From: Seriola aureovittata | Lineage: Eukaryota; Chordata; Actinopteri; Carangiformes; Carangidae | Assembly: GCF_021018895.1 (NCBI RefSeq) | Contig: NC_079369.1 | Location: 11,251,694 to 11,315,693 of the forward strand | Length of the DNA stretch: 64,000 nucleotides | Direction: 5' to 3' | Shown here: in pieces, positions 51,361-63,706 of the stretch | How positions within the stretch are numbered: position 1 is the stretch's first letter | Layout of the letters: each line of letters starts with the position of its first letter | Translations under genes and position numbers: made by a program | Notes under the pieces: generated by a model | Database searches by the model: none | Told to the model about the DNA's origin: nothing | The model's input: only the letters and a program-made list of their open reading frames with translations

Positions 51361-53689
51361 ACTATGACTTATTATACCTTACTATACTATGACTTTTTAT
51401 GCCTTACTATACTATGTCGTTTTTATGACTTTTTATGCCTTACTATACTATGTCGTTTTTATGACTTTTTATGCCTTACCATACTATGACTTTTTATACC
51501 TTACGATACTATGACTTTTTATGCCTTACCATACTATGATGTTTTTATGACTTTTTATACCTTACTATACTATGACATTTTTATGACTTTTTATGCCTAT
51601 GTCGTTTTTATGACTTTTTATGCCGTATTATACTATGACTTTTTATGCCTCACTATACTATGACTTTTTATGCCTTACTATACTATGACGTTTTTATGAC
51701 TTTTTATGCCTATGTCGTTTTTATGACTTTTTATGCCTTACTATACTATGTCGTTTTTATGACTTTTTATGCCTTACTATACTATGTCGTTTTTATGACT
51801 TTTTATGCCTTACCACACTATGACTTTTTATACCTTACTATACTATGACTTTTGATGCCTTACTATACTGTGACGTTTTTATGACTTTTTATACCTTACT
51901 ATACTATGACTTTTTATGACTTTTTATGCCTCACTATACTATGTCGTTTTTATGACTTTTTATGCCTTACCATACTATGACTTTTTATACCTTACTATAC
52001 TATGACTTTTTATGCCTTACTATACTATGTCGTTTTTATGACTTTTTATGCCTTACCATACTATGACTTTTTATACCTTACTATACTATGACTTTTTATG
52101 CCTTACTATACTATGACGTTTTTATGACTTTTTACGCCTTACTATACTATGTCATTTTTATGACTTTTTATGCCTCACTATACTATGTCGTTTTTATGAC
52201 TTTTTATGCCTTACCATACTATGACTTTTTATACCTTACTATACTATGACTTTTCATGCCTTACTATACTGTGACATTTTTATGACTTTTTATGCCTTGC
52301 TATACTATGACTTTTTATGCCTTACTATACTATGATGTTTTTATGACTTTTTATACCTTACTATACTATGACATTTTTATGACTTTTTATGCCTATGTCG
52401 TTTTTATGACTTTTTATGCCGTATTATACTATGACTTTTTATGCCTCACTATACTATGACTTTTTATGCCTTACTATACTATGACGTTTTTATGACTTTT
52501 TATGCCTGTCGTTTTTATGACTTTTTATGCCTGTCGTTTTTATGACTTTTTATGCCTTATCATACTATGAGTTTTTATGCCTTCCTATACTATGATGTTT
52601 TTATTAATTTTTATGCCTTACTTTACTATGTCGTATTTATGACGTTTTATGCCTTACTATACTATGACTTTTTATCCCTTAATATACTATGACTTTTTTA
52701 TGCCTTTTTATGCTTTACTATACTATGTCGTTTTTGTTACTTTTTATGCTTTTTTATGCCTTACTATACTATGACGTTTTTATGACTTTTTATGCCTTAC
52801 TATACTATGTCATTTTTATGACTTACTATACTATGACGTTTTTATGACTTTTCACGCCTTACTATACTATGACTTTTTATCCCTTATTATACCTTACTAT
52901 ACTATGACTTTTTATGCCTTACCATACTATGACTTATTATACCTTACTATACTATGAGTTTTTATGCCTTACTATACTATGTCGTTTTTATGACTTTTTA
53001 TGCCTTACTATACTATGACGTTTTTATGACTTTTTACGCCTTACTATACTATGACTTTTTATGCCTTACTATACTATGACATTTTTATGACTTTTTATAC
53101 CTTACTATACTGTGACGTTTTTATGACTTTTTATGCCTTGCTATACTATGACTTTTTATACCTTACTATACTGTGACGTTTTTATGACTTTTTATGCCTT
53201 GCTATACTATGACTTTTTATGCCTTACTATACTATGACGTTTTTATGACTTTTTATGCTTTACTATACTATGTCGTTTTTGTTACTTTTTATGCCTTACC
53301 ATACTATGACTTTTTATGCCTCACTATACTATGATGTTTTTATGACTTTTTATACCTTACTATACTATGACATTTTTATGACTTTTTATGCCTATGTCGT
53401 TTTTATGACTTTTTATGCCGTATTATCCTATGACTTTTTATGCCTTACTATACTATGATGTTTTTATGACTTTTTATGCCTTGCTATAATATGACTTTTT
53501 ATGCCTTGCTATACTATGACTTTTTATGCCTTACTATACTATGACGTTTTTATGACTTTTTATGCCTTACTATACTATGACTTTTTATACCTTACTATAC
53601 TTTGACATTTTTATGACTTTTTATGCCTTTGTCGTTTTTATGACTTTTTATGCCGTATCATCCTATGACTTTTTACGCCTTACTATACT

Positions 53690-56600
53690 ATGTCATTTTT
53701 ATGAGTTTTTCTGCCTCACTATACTATAAGTTTTTATGCCTTACTATACTATGTCGTTTTTATGACTTTTTATGCCTTACTATACTATGACTTTTTATGC
53801 CTCACTATAGTATGACTTTTTATGCCTTACTATACTATGACTTTTTATACCTTACTATACTATGACGTTTTTATGACTATTTATGCCGATGTCGTTTTTA
53901 TGACTTTTTATGTCTTATCTTACTATGAGTTTTTATGCCTTCCTATACTATGATGTTTTTATTAATTTTTATATCTTACTTTACTATGTCGTATTTATGA
54001 CTTTTTATGCCTTACTATACTATGTCGTTTTTATGATTTTTTATGCCTTACCATACTTTGACTTTTTATACCTTACTATACTATGACGTTTTTATGACTT
54101 TTTATGCCTTACTAGACTATGACGTTTTTATGACTTTTTATGCCTTACTATATTATTTCATTTTTATGACTTTTTATGCCTCACTATACTATGACTTTTT
54201 ATGCCTTACTATACTATGACGTTTTTATGACTTTTTATGCTTTACTATACTATGTCGTTTTTGTTACTTTTTATGCCTTACCATAATATGACTTTTTATA
54301 CCTTACTATACTATGACTTTTTATGCCTTACTATACTGTGACGTTTTTATGACTATTTATGCCTTGCTATACTATGACTTTTTTATGACTTTTTATGCCT
54401 TACTATACTTTGACTTTTTATGCCTCACTATACTATGACTTTTTATGCCTTACCATGCTATGACTTATTATATCTTACTATACTATGAGTTTTTATGCCT
54501 TACTATACTATGTCGTTTTTATGACTTTTTATGCCTTACCATACTATGACTTTTTATACCTTACTATACTATGACTTTTTATGCCTTACCATACTATGAC
54601 TTTTTATACCTTACTATACTATGACTTTTTATGCCTTACTATACTGTGACGTTTTTATGACTTTTTATGCCCTGCTATACTATGACTTTTTATGCCTTAC
54701 CATACTATGACTTTTTATACCTTACTATACTGTGATGTTTTTATGACTTTTTATGCCTTGCTATACTATGACTTTTTATGCCTTACTATTCTATGACGTT
54801 TTTATGACTTACTATACTAGGACGTTTTTATGACTTTTTATGCCTTACTATACTATGACGTTTTTATGACTTTTTATGCCTTACTATACTATGTCGTTTT
54901 TATGACTTACTATACTGTGATGTTTTTATGACTTTTTATGCCTTGCTATACTATGACTTTTTATGCCTTACTATACTATGACGTTTTTATGACTTACTAT
55001 ACTAGGACGTTTTTATGACTTTTTATGCCTTACTATACTATGACGTTTTTATGACTTTTTATGCCTTACTATACTATGTCGTTTTTATGACTTACTATAC
55101 TATGACGTTTTTATGACTTTTCACGCCTTACTATACTATGACTTTTTATCCCTTATTATACCTTACTATACTATGACTTTTTATGCCTTACCATACTATG
55201 ACTTATTATACCTTACTATACTATGAGTTTTTATGCCTTACTATACTATGTCGTTTTTATGACTTTTTATGCCTTACTATACTATGACTTTTTATGCCTT
55301 ACTATACTATGACATTTTTATGACTTTTTATACCTTACTATACTGTGACGTTTTTATGACTTTTTATGCCTTACTATACTGTGACGTTTTTATGACTTTT
55401 TATGCTTACTATACTATGACTTTTTTATGACTTTTTATGCCTTGCTATACTATGACTTTTTATGCCTTAATATACTATGACTTTTTTATGACTTTTTTAT
55501 GACTTTTTATGCCCTGCTATACTATGACTTTTTATGCCTTTGTCGTTTTTATGACTTTTTATGCTTACTATACTATGACTTTTTATGCCTTACTATACTG
55601 TGACGTTTTTATGACTTTTTATGCCTTGCTATACTATGACATTTTTATGACTATTTATGCCTATGTCGTTTTTATGACTTTTTATGCCGTATTATCCTAT
55701 GACTTTTTATGCCTTACTATACTATGATGTTTTTATGACTTTTTATGCCTTGCTATAATATGACTTTTTATGCCTTGCTATACTATGACATTTTTATGAC
55801 TTTTTATGCCTTACTATACTATGACGTTTTTATGACTTTTTATGCCTTACTATACTATGACTTTTTATACCTTACTATACTTTGACTTTTTTATGACTTT
55901 TTATGCCTTTGTCGTTTTTATGACTTTTTATGCCGTATCATCCTATGACTTTTTTACCTTACTATACTGTGACGTTTTTATGACTTTTTATGCCTTGCTA
56001 TACTATGACTTTTTATGCCTTACTATACTATGACGTTTTTATGACTTTTTATGCTTTACTATACTATGTCGTTTTTGTTACTTTTTATGCCTTATCATAC
56101 TATGACTTTTTATGCCTCACTATACTATGTCATTTTTATGACTTTTTATACCTTACTATACTATGACATTTTTATGACTATTTATGCCTATGTCGTTTTT
56201 ATGACTTTTTATGCCGTATTATCCTATGACTTTTTATGCCTTACTATACTATGATGTTTTTATGACTTTTTATGCCTTGCTATAATATGACTTTTTATGC
56301 CTTGCTATACTATGACTTTTTATGCCTTACTATACTATGACGTTTTTATGACTTTTTATGCCTTACTATACTATGACTTTTTATACCTTACTATACTTTG
56401 ACATTTTTATGACTTTTTATGCCTTTGTCGTTTTTATGACTTTTTATGCCGTATCATCCTATGACTTTTTACGCCTTACTATACTATGTCATTTTTATGA
56501 GTTTTTCTGCCTCACTATACTATAAGTTTTTATGCCTTACTATACTATGTCGTTTTTATGACTTTTTATGCCTTACTATACTATGACTTTTTATGCCTCA

Positions 56601-57070
56601 CTATAGTATGACTTTTTATGCCTTACTATACTATGACTTTTTATACCTTACTATACTATGACGTTTTTATGACTATTTATGCCGATGTCGTTTTTATGAC
56701 TTTTTATGCCTTATCATACTATGAGTTTTTATGCCTTCCTATACTATGATGTTTTTATTAATTTTTATACCTTACTTTACTATGTCGTATTTATGACTTT
56801 TTATGCCTTACTATACTATGTCGTTTTTATGATTTTTTATGCCTTACTAGACTATGACGTTTTTATGACTTTTTATGCCTTACTATATTATTTCATTTTT
56901 ATGACTTTTTATGCCTCACTATACTATGACTTTTTATGCCTTACTATACTATGACGTTTTTATGACTTTTTATGCTTTACTATACTATGTCGTTTTTGTT
57001 ACTTTTTATGCCTTACCATAATATGACTTTTTATACCTTACTATACTATGACTTTTTATGCCTTACTATA
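53690..57070 (+). repeat. ~2.8-kb higher-order duplication inside the array
   Basis: The markers gagtttttctgcctcact (53701 and 56497) and gccgatgtcg (53885 and 56681) are both 2,796 bp apart. The marker tattatttca (54151 and 56886) is 2,735 bp apart, so the second copy lacks 61 bp, equal to one 25-bp plus one 36-bp unit. Confidence 0.8.
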
Positions 57071-58689
57071 CTGTGACGTTTTTATGACTATTTATGCCTT
57101 GCTACACTATGACTTTTTTATGACTTTTTATGCCTTACTATACTTTGACTTTTTATGCCTCACTATACTATGACTTTTTATGCCTTACCATGCTATGACT
57201 TATTATACCTTACTATACTATGAGTTTTTATGCCTTACTATACTATGTCGTTTTTATGATTTTTTATGCCTTAATATACTATGACGTTTTTATGACTTTT
57301 TACGCCTTACTATACTATGACTTTTTATGCCTTACTATACTATGACATTTTCATGACTTTTTATGCCTTACCATACTATGACTTTTTATACCTTACTATA
57401 CTATGACTTTTTATGCCTTGCTATACTATGACTTTTTATGCCTTACCATACTATGACTTTTTATACCTTACTATACTATGACTTTTTATGCCTTACCATA
57501 CTATGACTTTTTATACCTTACTATACTATGACTTTTTATGCCTTGCTATACTATGACTTTTTATGCCTTACCATACTATGACTTTTTATACCTTACTATA
57601 CTATGACTTTTTATGCCTTACCATACTATGACTTTTTATGCCTTACCATACTATGACTTTTTTGCCTTACTATACTGTGACGTTTTTATGACTTTTTATG
57701 CCCTGCTATACTATGACTTTTTATGCCTTACCATACTATGACTTTTTATACCTTACTATTCTGTGATGTTTTTATGACTTTTTATGCCTTGCTATACTAT
57801 GACTTTTTATGCCTTACTATACAATGACGTTTTTATGACTTACTATACTAGGACGTTTTTATGACTTTTTATGCCTTACTATACTATGTCGTTTTTATGA
57901 CTTTTTATGCCTTACTATACTTTGACTTTTTATGACTTTTTATGCCTCACTATACTATGACTTTTTATGCCTTACTATACTATGACGTTTTTATGACTTT
58001 TTACGCCTTACCATACTATGTCATTTTTATGACTTTTTATGCCTCACTATACTATGACTTTTTATGCCTTACTATACAATGTCGTTTTTATGACTTTTTA
58101 TGCCTTGCTATACTATGACTTATCATACCTTACTATACTATGAGTTTTTATGCCTTACTATACTATGTCATTTTTATGACTTTTTATGCCTTACTATACT
58201 ATGACGTTTTTATGACTTTTTACGCCTTACTATACTATGTCATTTTTATGACTTTTTATGCCTCACTATACTATGACTTTTTATGCCTTACTATACTATG
58301 ACGTTTTTATGACTTTTTATGCCTTACCATACTATGACTTTTTATACCTTACTATACTATGACTTTTTATGCCTTACTATACTGTGACGTTTTTATGACT
58401 TTTTATGCCTTACTATACTATGACTTTTTATGCCTTGCTATACTATGACGTTTTTATGACTTTTTATGCCTTACTATTCTATGACGTTTTTATGACCTTT
58501 TATGCCTTACTATACTATGACGTTTTTATGACTTTTTATGCCTTACTATACTATGTCGTTTTTATGACTTCTTATGCCTTACTATACAATGACTTCTTAT
58601 GCCTTACTATACTGTGACGTTTTTATGACTTTTTATGCCTTCCGATACTATGACGTTTTTATTACTTTTGATGCCTTACTTTATTATTT

Positions 58690-59365
58690 CGTTTTTATGA
58701 CTTTTTATAACATTTTTTGGCTTTCTATACTATGCCGCTTTTTGCCTAACCATACTACGACGTTTTCATGACATTTTATGCCATAGTACATTGTGAATGT
58801 GACATTTTTTTTTTTTACATTTTATGTCTTACTACTATGATGTTTTTATAAAATTTTTTGCCTTACTATAACTATGACGTTTATGTAAAAAATTTTTGCC
58901 TCACTGTACTATGATGTTTTCATGATATTTTATGCCTTACTATACTATGACATTTTTTGCCTTACTATACTATGACATTTTCATGACATTTCATGCCATA
59001 GTATACTATGCCGTTTTCATGACATTTTATATCTGTTTTTGACATTTTATACCCTATTATGACGTTCTTCTCTATGACGTTTTTTTTTTTACATTTTTTG
59101 ACTTACTTTGCTATGACGTTTTTATAACATTATAACTATGCCTTTTTTTTTTGACATTTTATATCTTATTATACAATTACATTTTTACGTTATTTTATGC
59201 CTTACTATACTATGATGTTTTAATGAAATTTCATGCCATAGTACAATTTCACGTTTTAATTAAATTTTTATGCCTTACATTATGTGACTTTTTTTATGTG
59301 TTTCTGCAGTATGGTGTTTTTATGACATTTTATGCCTTATTATACTATGACATTTTTATAACATT
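58690..59365 (+). repeat. Diverged right edge of the array
   Basis: Units become irregular (T-runs, missing words, acattttatgcc spelling, ccatagta remnants near 58771 and 58995) and fade into AT-rich single-copy-like DNA. Confidence 0.75.
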
Positions 59366-60150
59366 ATATAATATGTCTACATTGTGCATTTACATATGTA
59401 ATTAACATATACTGACAGGTTTTGGGATGGTTATATTTTTCAAGTTACATATGTCTATAATATAAACTTATAATATAAACAGATATTCTAAAATACATAT
59501 TTCTATCAGTTAGACACATATGTCAATTTATAATAATGTTTCAAATAGGTTTCACGTGTAATCTTTATATTCATAGGTTATACTGTGCATACATATATGA
59601 TTTTGCTTCATATGTACATATATTTCATATAAGGAGATTCAATACATGCAGATAAATAACATTTGCATGTGGACATTTCTGAATGTATATTCAGATCTTA
59701 TATGTTAATAAACCATTTGGTTGATGACATTAAAAAGTCAATCTCTTTTGTCTTTGAGGGGTGGCAAGGTTGTTTCGTTCCTGTCACTGTTGACACCCTT
59801 GGCCAAATCAAATTCTACTTATGGGCCGATAAAAGCTTGGGCTGGCTCTTTTAACTAAGAAACTATTATATCCAGTGATGTAATAGTTACTTTACAAATT
59901 ATGATCTTAAATACAAAGCATTTTATCAATAATGCAGTGGCACAGCTTAAACTACCATACAGTGCCTAAATTACCTTCACATCAGGCAACTACAACATTA
60001 AAATGTTATTTGCACCCTAACAGCATTAATAATATAAAAACACAATATGTAATAATATAACACTCGAATTTGTGTTGCATGGAGGACTTCCCCTTTTTGA
60101 TACTAAACTACTGAGTTGTGATTTTAAGTTGGTTTACAGCTCTGCCTTCG
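59366..60150. other. AT-rich intergenic between array and DNTTIP2
   Basis: No gene. Many scattered ACATATGT-like and ATAATATAA motifs; possibly a decayed repeat. Confidence 0.4.
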
Positions 60151-60205
60151 ACTGCTGTGGACTGTGTCATTTCGGTGAGTTGATTATTTGAGTCTAGCCT
60201 TCACA

Positions 60206-60255
60206 CCGGAAGTTACAGAGAAGGCAACAGCGGCAGCAGCAAACAAGATGGTGGC
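60206..60255 (+). promoter_or_regulatory. DNTTIP2 core promoter: ETS site and YY1 element over the start codon
   Basis: CCGGAAGT at 60206-60213 is a textbook ETS/GABPA site. CAAGATGGTGGC at 60244-60255 is one base from the YY1 consensus and contains the start ATG. This pairing is typical of TATA-less housekeeping and ribosome-biogenesis genes. Confidence 0.6.
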
Positions 60256-63200
60256 CACCAGGAGAGGAGTACGCGTGACTTATCCAGCGAAAACAAACCC
60301 CGAACAGTCCTCTGATGTCCCGGTACGTGGGAAAGAAAGATTTTATTTAAACGTGTAGAAGTAGAGAGATCGTGTACAGGTTCAATCCGAGGTGAATGAA
60401 GCCTGTCACGTGGCAGTTATCTGACGTGTGGACACACGTGGACAGCACCAGCCTGTCCCCTGCTCAGAGTTTGTAAATGTTTGGGTGGTGTTGTGGAGTG
60501 GAGAAAAAAATTACATTTTAAACATATTTGAAGGTGTTTTAACCCACACGAATCAGAGTGCAATTGACAGACTAGAATGCAGCAGCTAAACTCTTCATAA
60601 AGTTGAGTTTAAGATCTTTTCTTGATTCAGATGTGTTCGTACTATGTCTATGCAGCTGCAGTCATTGGAAGTCTCGATTAGAAATTTAAAAACGGCCACT
60701 GAAATCAGTCGATCCATTTTCAGATCGTGTTGCAGTGCAACTGATAGGAGTGAAAAACATTTGAATGTTTTTGTTGTTTTGTTTTTTTTTATCTTTAGCT
60801 CTGTTAAATTAAAAAACAAGACTCGTCTGATGTATACTGAAACAGTAAATATACCTAAACTGCAGAGAGATCAGAGCTGTTAGGATACATGTAGATGGAG
60901 GAGCTTACATATTTTTTAAACAAATCATCATAGTCAAGTACATAGAAGATAGCTGAATGTACTAACTGTAGAGTTTGGGGTCAGGGTTTTCTCTCTAGAT
61001 TTTTTTTGTAAATTCCTTAACATGTAATTTGAAAGATTATTTATCATCCAAGTTGTATAAACTGTTTTTGAATCTAATATCAGTTTGAGATGAATAAAAA
61101 CTTGAAATGTGCTTGCACTGGCTGCCGGTGTGTCTTAAAATTTGATTTCAAGATCCTATTATCCTATGCATTACTGTTAAAACAATTTAATCTGTAATCT
61201 ACATTTTTCTTTATTGTCAACATGACTGCAAAACCATCAATAGATTGATCCTACTAACACGCATAGCCTGTGTAACCAAGGTCTAATACAGCTTATTCCT
61301 CTATGGCATAGAGCTCTATTATCTCCCACGTGTCACCTAGTGACATGTTCCTTTATTATCATGAAAACAGTCCCTGTAGAGCACCAAATGTTTAATAATA
61401 GACCTGAAAATAATCCCCAATAAATGCACGTCTTACTCCTGTTTGAGTAACATTTGCTTACAGTTTATAGCTTTGCTACAGACAGGGAAGTAAAGCCAGA
61501 AAGAGTGTTAAGAGACAGATTAACACAGTGCTGGTTTGGTCTTTGTTGATTATAAGAATAGAAAAACGGCAGCCCTGTACTTTGAGATACATTTTTTTAC
61601 TGACTTAGTCTTCTTTCTGCCACACAGACCACTCCTTCCACTGGCCGGAGAACCAGGAGTGCTGCTAAAGAAGCAGAGACTACTACCCATCATGTCCTCA
61701 TGGGGACCAGCAGCCAGCTTGAGAAAAGCGAGGGAGAACCTCCAGCATCTCCAGCATCTCCACCGACCTCCTCAATGAAAAGATGCACCAGAGCTTCCAG
61801 ACTACACAGTCCAGAGCAACCCTGCACACCAGTGGGCTCTACCCATGAAGCGGACATCTCAGACCTGGAGTCTTGTTGCTCTGTGTTGTCCGACATTGAA
61901 CCACCAGTGACACGCAGCAGCAGGAGGAGACAGCCCCGTGCAGTAAGTCAGGAAGATGAGGAGATATCGGAGGTGGAATCATGCTCTTCTGTGGTGTCTT
62001 CATCAAAAACTGGCCAAACTAGTCGCCGCAGCACAAGGAGGAAGACAGCTCCTGAATGTTCTGACCCAATTAGTGCTGGGGTGGGAGACATCAAAGTCGA
62101 CCAGGTCCTGGAGACAGAGTCCTGGAGCTCTGTGGTGTCCGAAACAAAGAGAGTCACCAGAAGTCAGAGAAAAACCCGCACCAGATATTCTGCCAAACAA
62201 CAAACCGAGGACTCGGAGGTCTCAGATGCTGACAGCTGCACATCCAGCGTCTCAGAAGTTTCTAAGTCCACCACCCGCAGAGCCACAAAATCCAGAAGAC
62301 AAACAAATCCCATCCCCATACACCTAAACGAGTCCTCGGAGCGCTCGCACTCCCCTGCCCCGACTGGTAGACAGACGAGGGCAGCAAGAGGGAAGGCATC
62401 AGCCAATATGGAGGGCAGCGAGCCCCCATCTTGTGACTCTGAAGGCTTTGAGTCCGGGCCCACTTACAGTATTACTACTCGTAGACGGGGCAAGGCCCAA
62501 TCCACAGGTCCCAAAGCCATGGACTCAGACTCTGAGATGACGGATGTGCATTCCCCAGTGGGCAGCCCCTGCTCCACAAGAGCCAGAGGAACTCCCTGCA
62601 GCAGCCGCACAGGCTCGTGGAACAGCAGCAGAGGCGCTCCAGCGTCCAGAAGCTCAGTGAAAGACCTTTGCATTGTTCTTGAAAAAGCTGCAGAGCCCAT
62701 TGAAGAGGACCGTTCATTAAATGACTCTAGGTTAGAAAGCACAGTGATCGCTGAGGACGCAGACTGCACACTGTTGGAGGAACAACAGAGCCAAACATTA
62801 GAAGAAAAAGAGGATGTGATTAGTGCTGATCTCACATCAAATGAGACGGATACAAAAAGAGTGGAAAAGGGAGAAGAGGAGGAGGTTGTGAGTGAGCCTG
62901 CAGTGATGGCCAAAGACCAGCAGGAGGAGCAGTCTGCTGAAACTAAAGACGGGGACACCTCAGAGATGGAAATGATGCAGGAAATGATCCAGTCATCAGA
63001 GCCATTAAAGCCTTGCCAATCTGTTATAGTAACATTATGTGAGAAGGCTTCTGAAATCATTGAGGAGAAGGGCGAACCTATGGAGATAGCTGACGTGGAC
63101 ACCCAGTCATCACAGGAAGATAAAGCTGTGGATGAGGATGCAGTTGTAGTAACCCAGCCCAGTGTGGAGGAGAAAATGGAAGTCAGCACACTGAACACAG

Positions 63201-63702
63201 ATACTCAGCAGGTGGTTGACTCTGGCGAGGTCCAAGTCCAGTCCTTTCAGGTAACATCTCGACAGCAGCAAAAGATTACAGTGGATTCTGACTCTGAACA
63301 GCAACCTAAAGACGTCATTGTCCAGAAAACAAAAGTAATCAGCCTGCTGGAGAGCAGCGATGATGAAGATGAATATGCTGAAGAGGAGGAAAGAGAAGTT
63401 TCTGGAGAAGAGGAGGAGAAGGATTTGGAATACAGGGAGAAAGAGGAGGAGGAGGAGAGAGGTGGACCTTCCAAGAAGTCAGAAGCAGCAGCTGCATCAG
63501 TTGAAGGACTGTTTATGATTGACACACGGCCCGGACAAGAGGCCGATGAACATTACTATACGGAGAGGCACATAGAAGAGCAAGAAGAGGCCAAAAATAA
63601 AGAAGCTGAACAGGAGGAGCAAGATGACGAGTTTGTGGATGAGGAGGGGGATGATGATGATGATGATGCAAAAATCCTCTTCTGGAGTCGAAATCCTCAG
63701 CT
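60248..63702 (+). CDS. dnttip2: DNTTIP2 (TdT-interacting / Fcf2-family pre-rRNA processing factor), 5' part
   Basis: A nucleolar protein of the small-subunit processome that also binds terminal deoxynucleotidyltransferase. Exon 1 is 60248-60322 (25 codons, MVATRRGVRVTYP...), donor CCG|GTACGT. Exon 2 is 61628-63702, ending CAG CT|GTAAGT; reading on would hit a stop at once, so this is a splice site and the gene continues past the window, where the Fcf2 domain should be. About 716 residues are visible. Residues 100-250 hold four Ser-rich/Arg-rich repeats (ESCCSVLSD, ESCSSVVSS, ESWSSVVSE, DSCTSSVSE, each followed by a TRR/SRR basic patch). The rest is long, acidic and disordered, with EEE/DDD tracts. 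GLFMIDTRPGQEADEHYY at about 651-668 matches the conserved DNTTIP2 motif. The neighbouring GCLM supports the call through conserved gene order. Confidence 0.92.
61105..61330 (+). mobile_element. LINE reverse-transcriptase C-terminal remnant in DNTTIP2 intron 1
   Basis: Translation of gcactggctgccggtg onward gives LHWLPV then a KFDFKIL block, the signature following the polymerase domain in fish L2/CR1-type LINEs. It is frameshifted and truncated. Confidence 0.6.
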
Positions 63703-63706
63703 GTAA

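Larger units (their letters stand above)
34117..59365 (+). repeat. ~25-kb single-orientation minisatellite array built of three ATG-initial words
   Basis: Almost every base belongs to one of three words: W1 ATGACGTTTTT (11 bp), W2 ATGACTTTTT (10 bp) and W3 ATGCCTTACTATACT (15 bp). W2+W3 make a 25-bp unit and W1+W2+W3 a 36-bp unit; the two alternate irregularly for several hundred units, all in one orientation. Common W1 variants are ATGTCG, ATGACA and ATGATG; common W3 variants have CTCACT, CTTGCT, CTTACC or ATACC. Higher-order duplications exist (1,582 bp at 48.5-51.4 kb; 2,796 bp at 53.7-57 kb). The outer ~0.4 kb on the left and ~0.7 kb on the right are diverged and use ATGACATTTT in place of W2. 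Short open frames of 60-87 codons reading MTFYALLYYDVF-like repeats arise from the 36-bp unit and are not judged genes. Confidence 0.97.

Noticed and set aside
34117..59365. CRISPR-like or gene-cluster reading of the array, and its many 60-87-codon frames as a protein family
   Set aside because: There are no unique spacers, and the units are contiguous words. The frames follow from a 36-bp period and stop wherever a 25-bp unit occurs. There are no start context, splice or domain signs, and the host is a vertebrate.
34117..59365. Centromeric satellite
   Set aside because: The units are much shorter than typical fish centromeric monomers, no CENP-B-box-like motif is seen, and the array sits between two closely linked housekeeping genes with diverged edges.
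62464..63198. 244-codon minus-strand Ser-rich frame
   Set aside because: It is the antisense shadow of the acidic DNTTIP2 exon; Glu/Asp codons read as Ser/Leu on the other strand.
63703..63706. Stop codon TAA as the true end of DNTTIP2
   Set aside because: The bases CT|GTAAGT form a canonical donor, and the conserved C-terminal Fcf2 region has not yet appeared, so splicing onward is much more likely.
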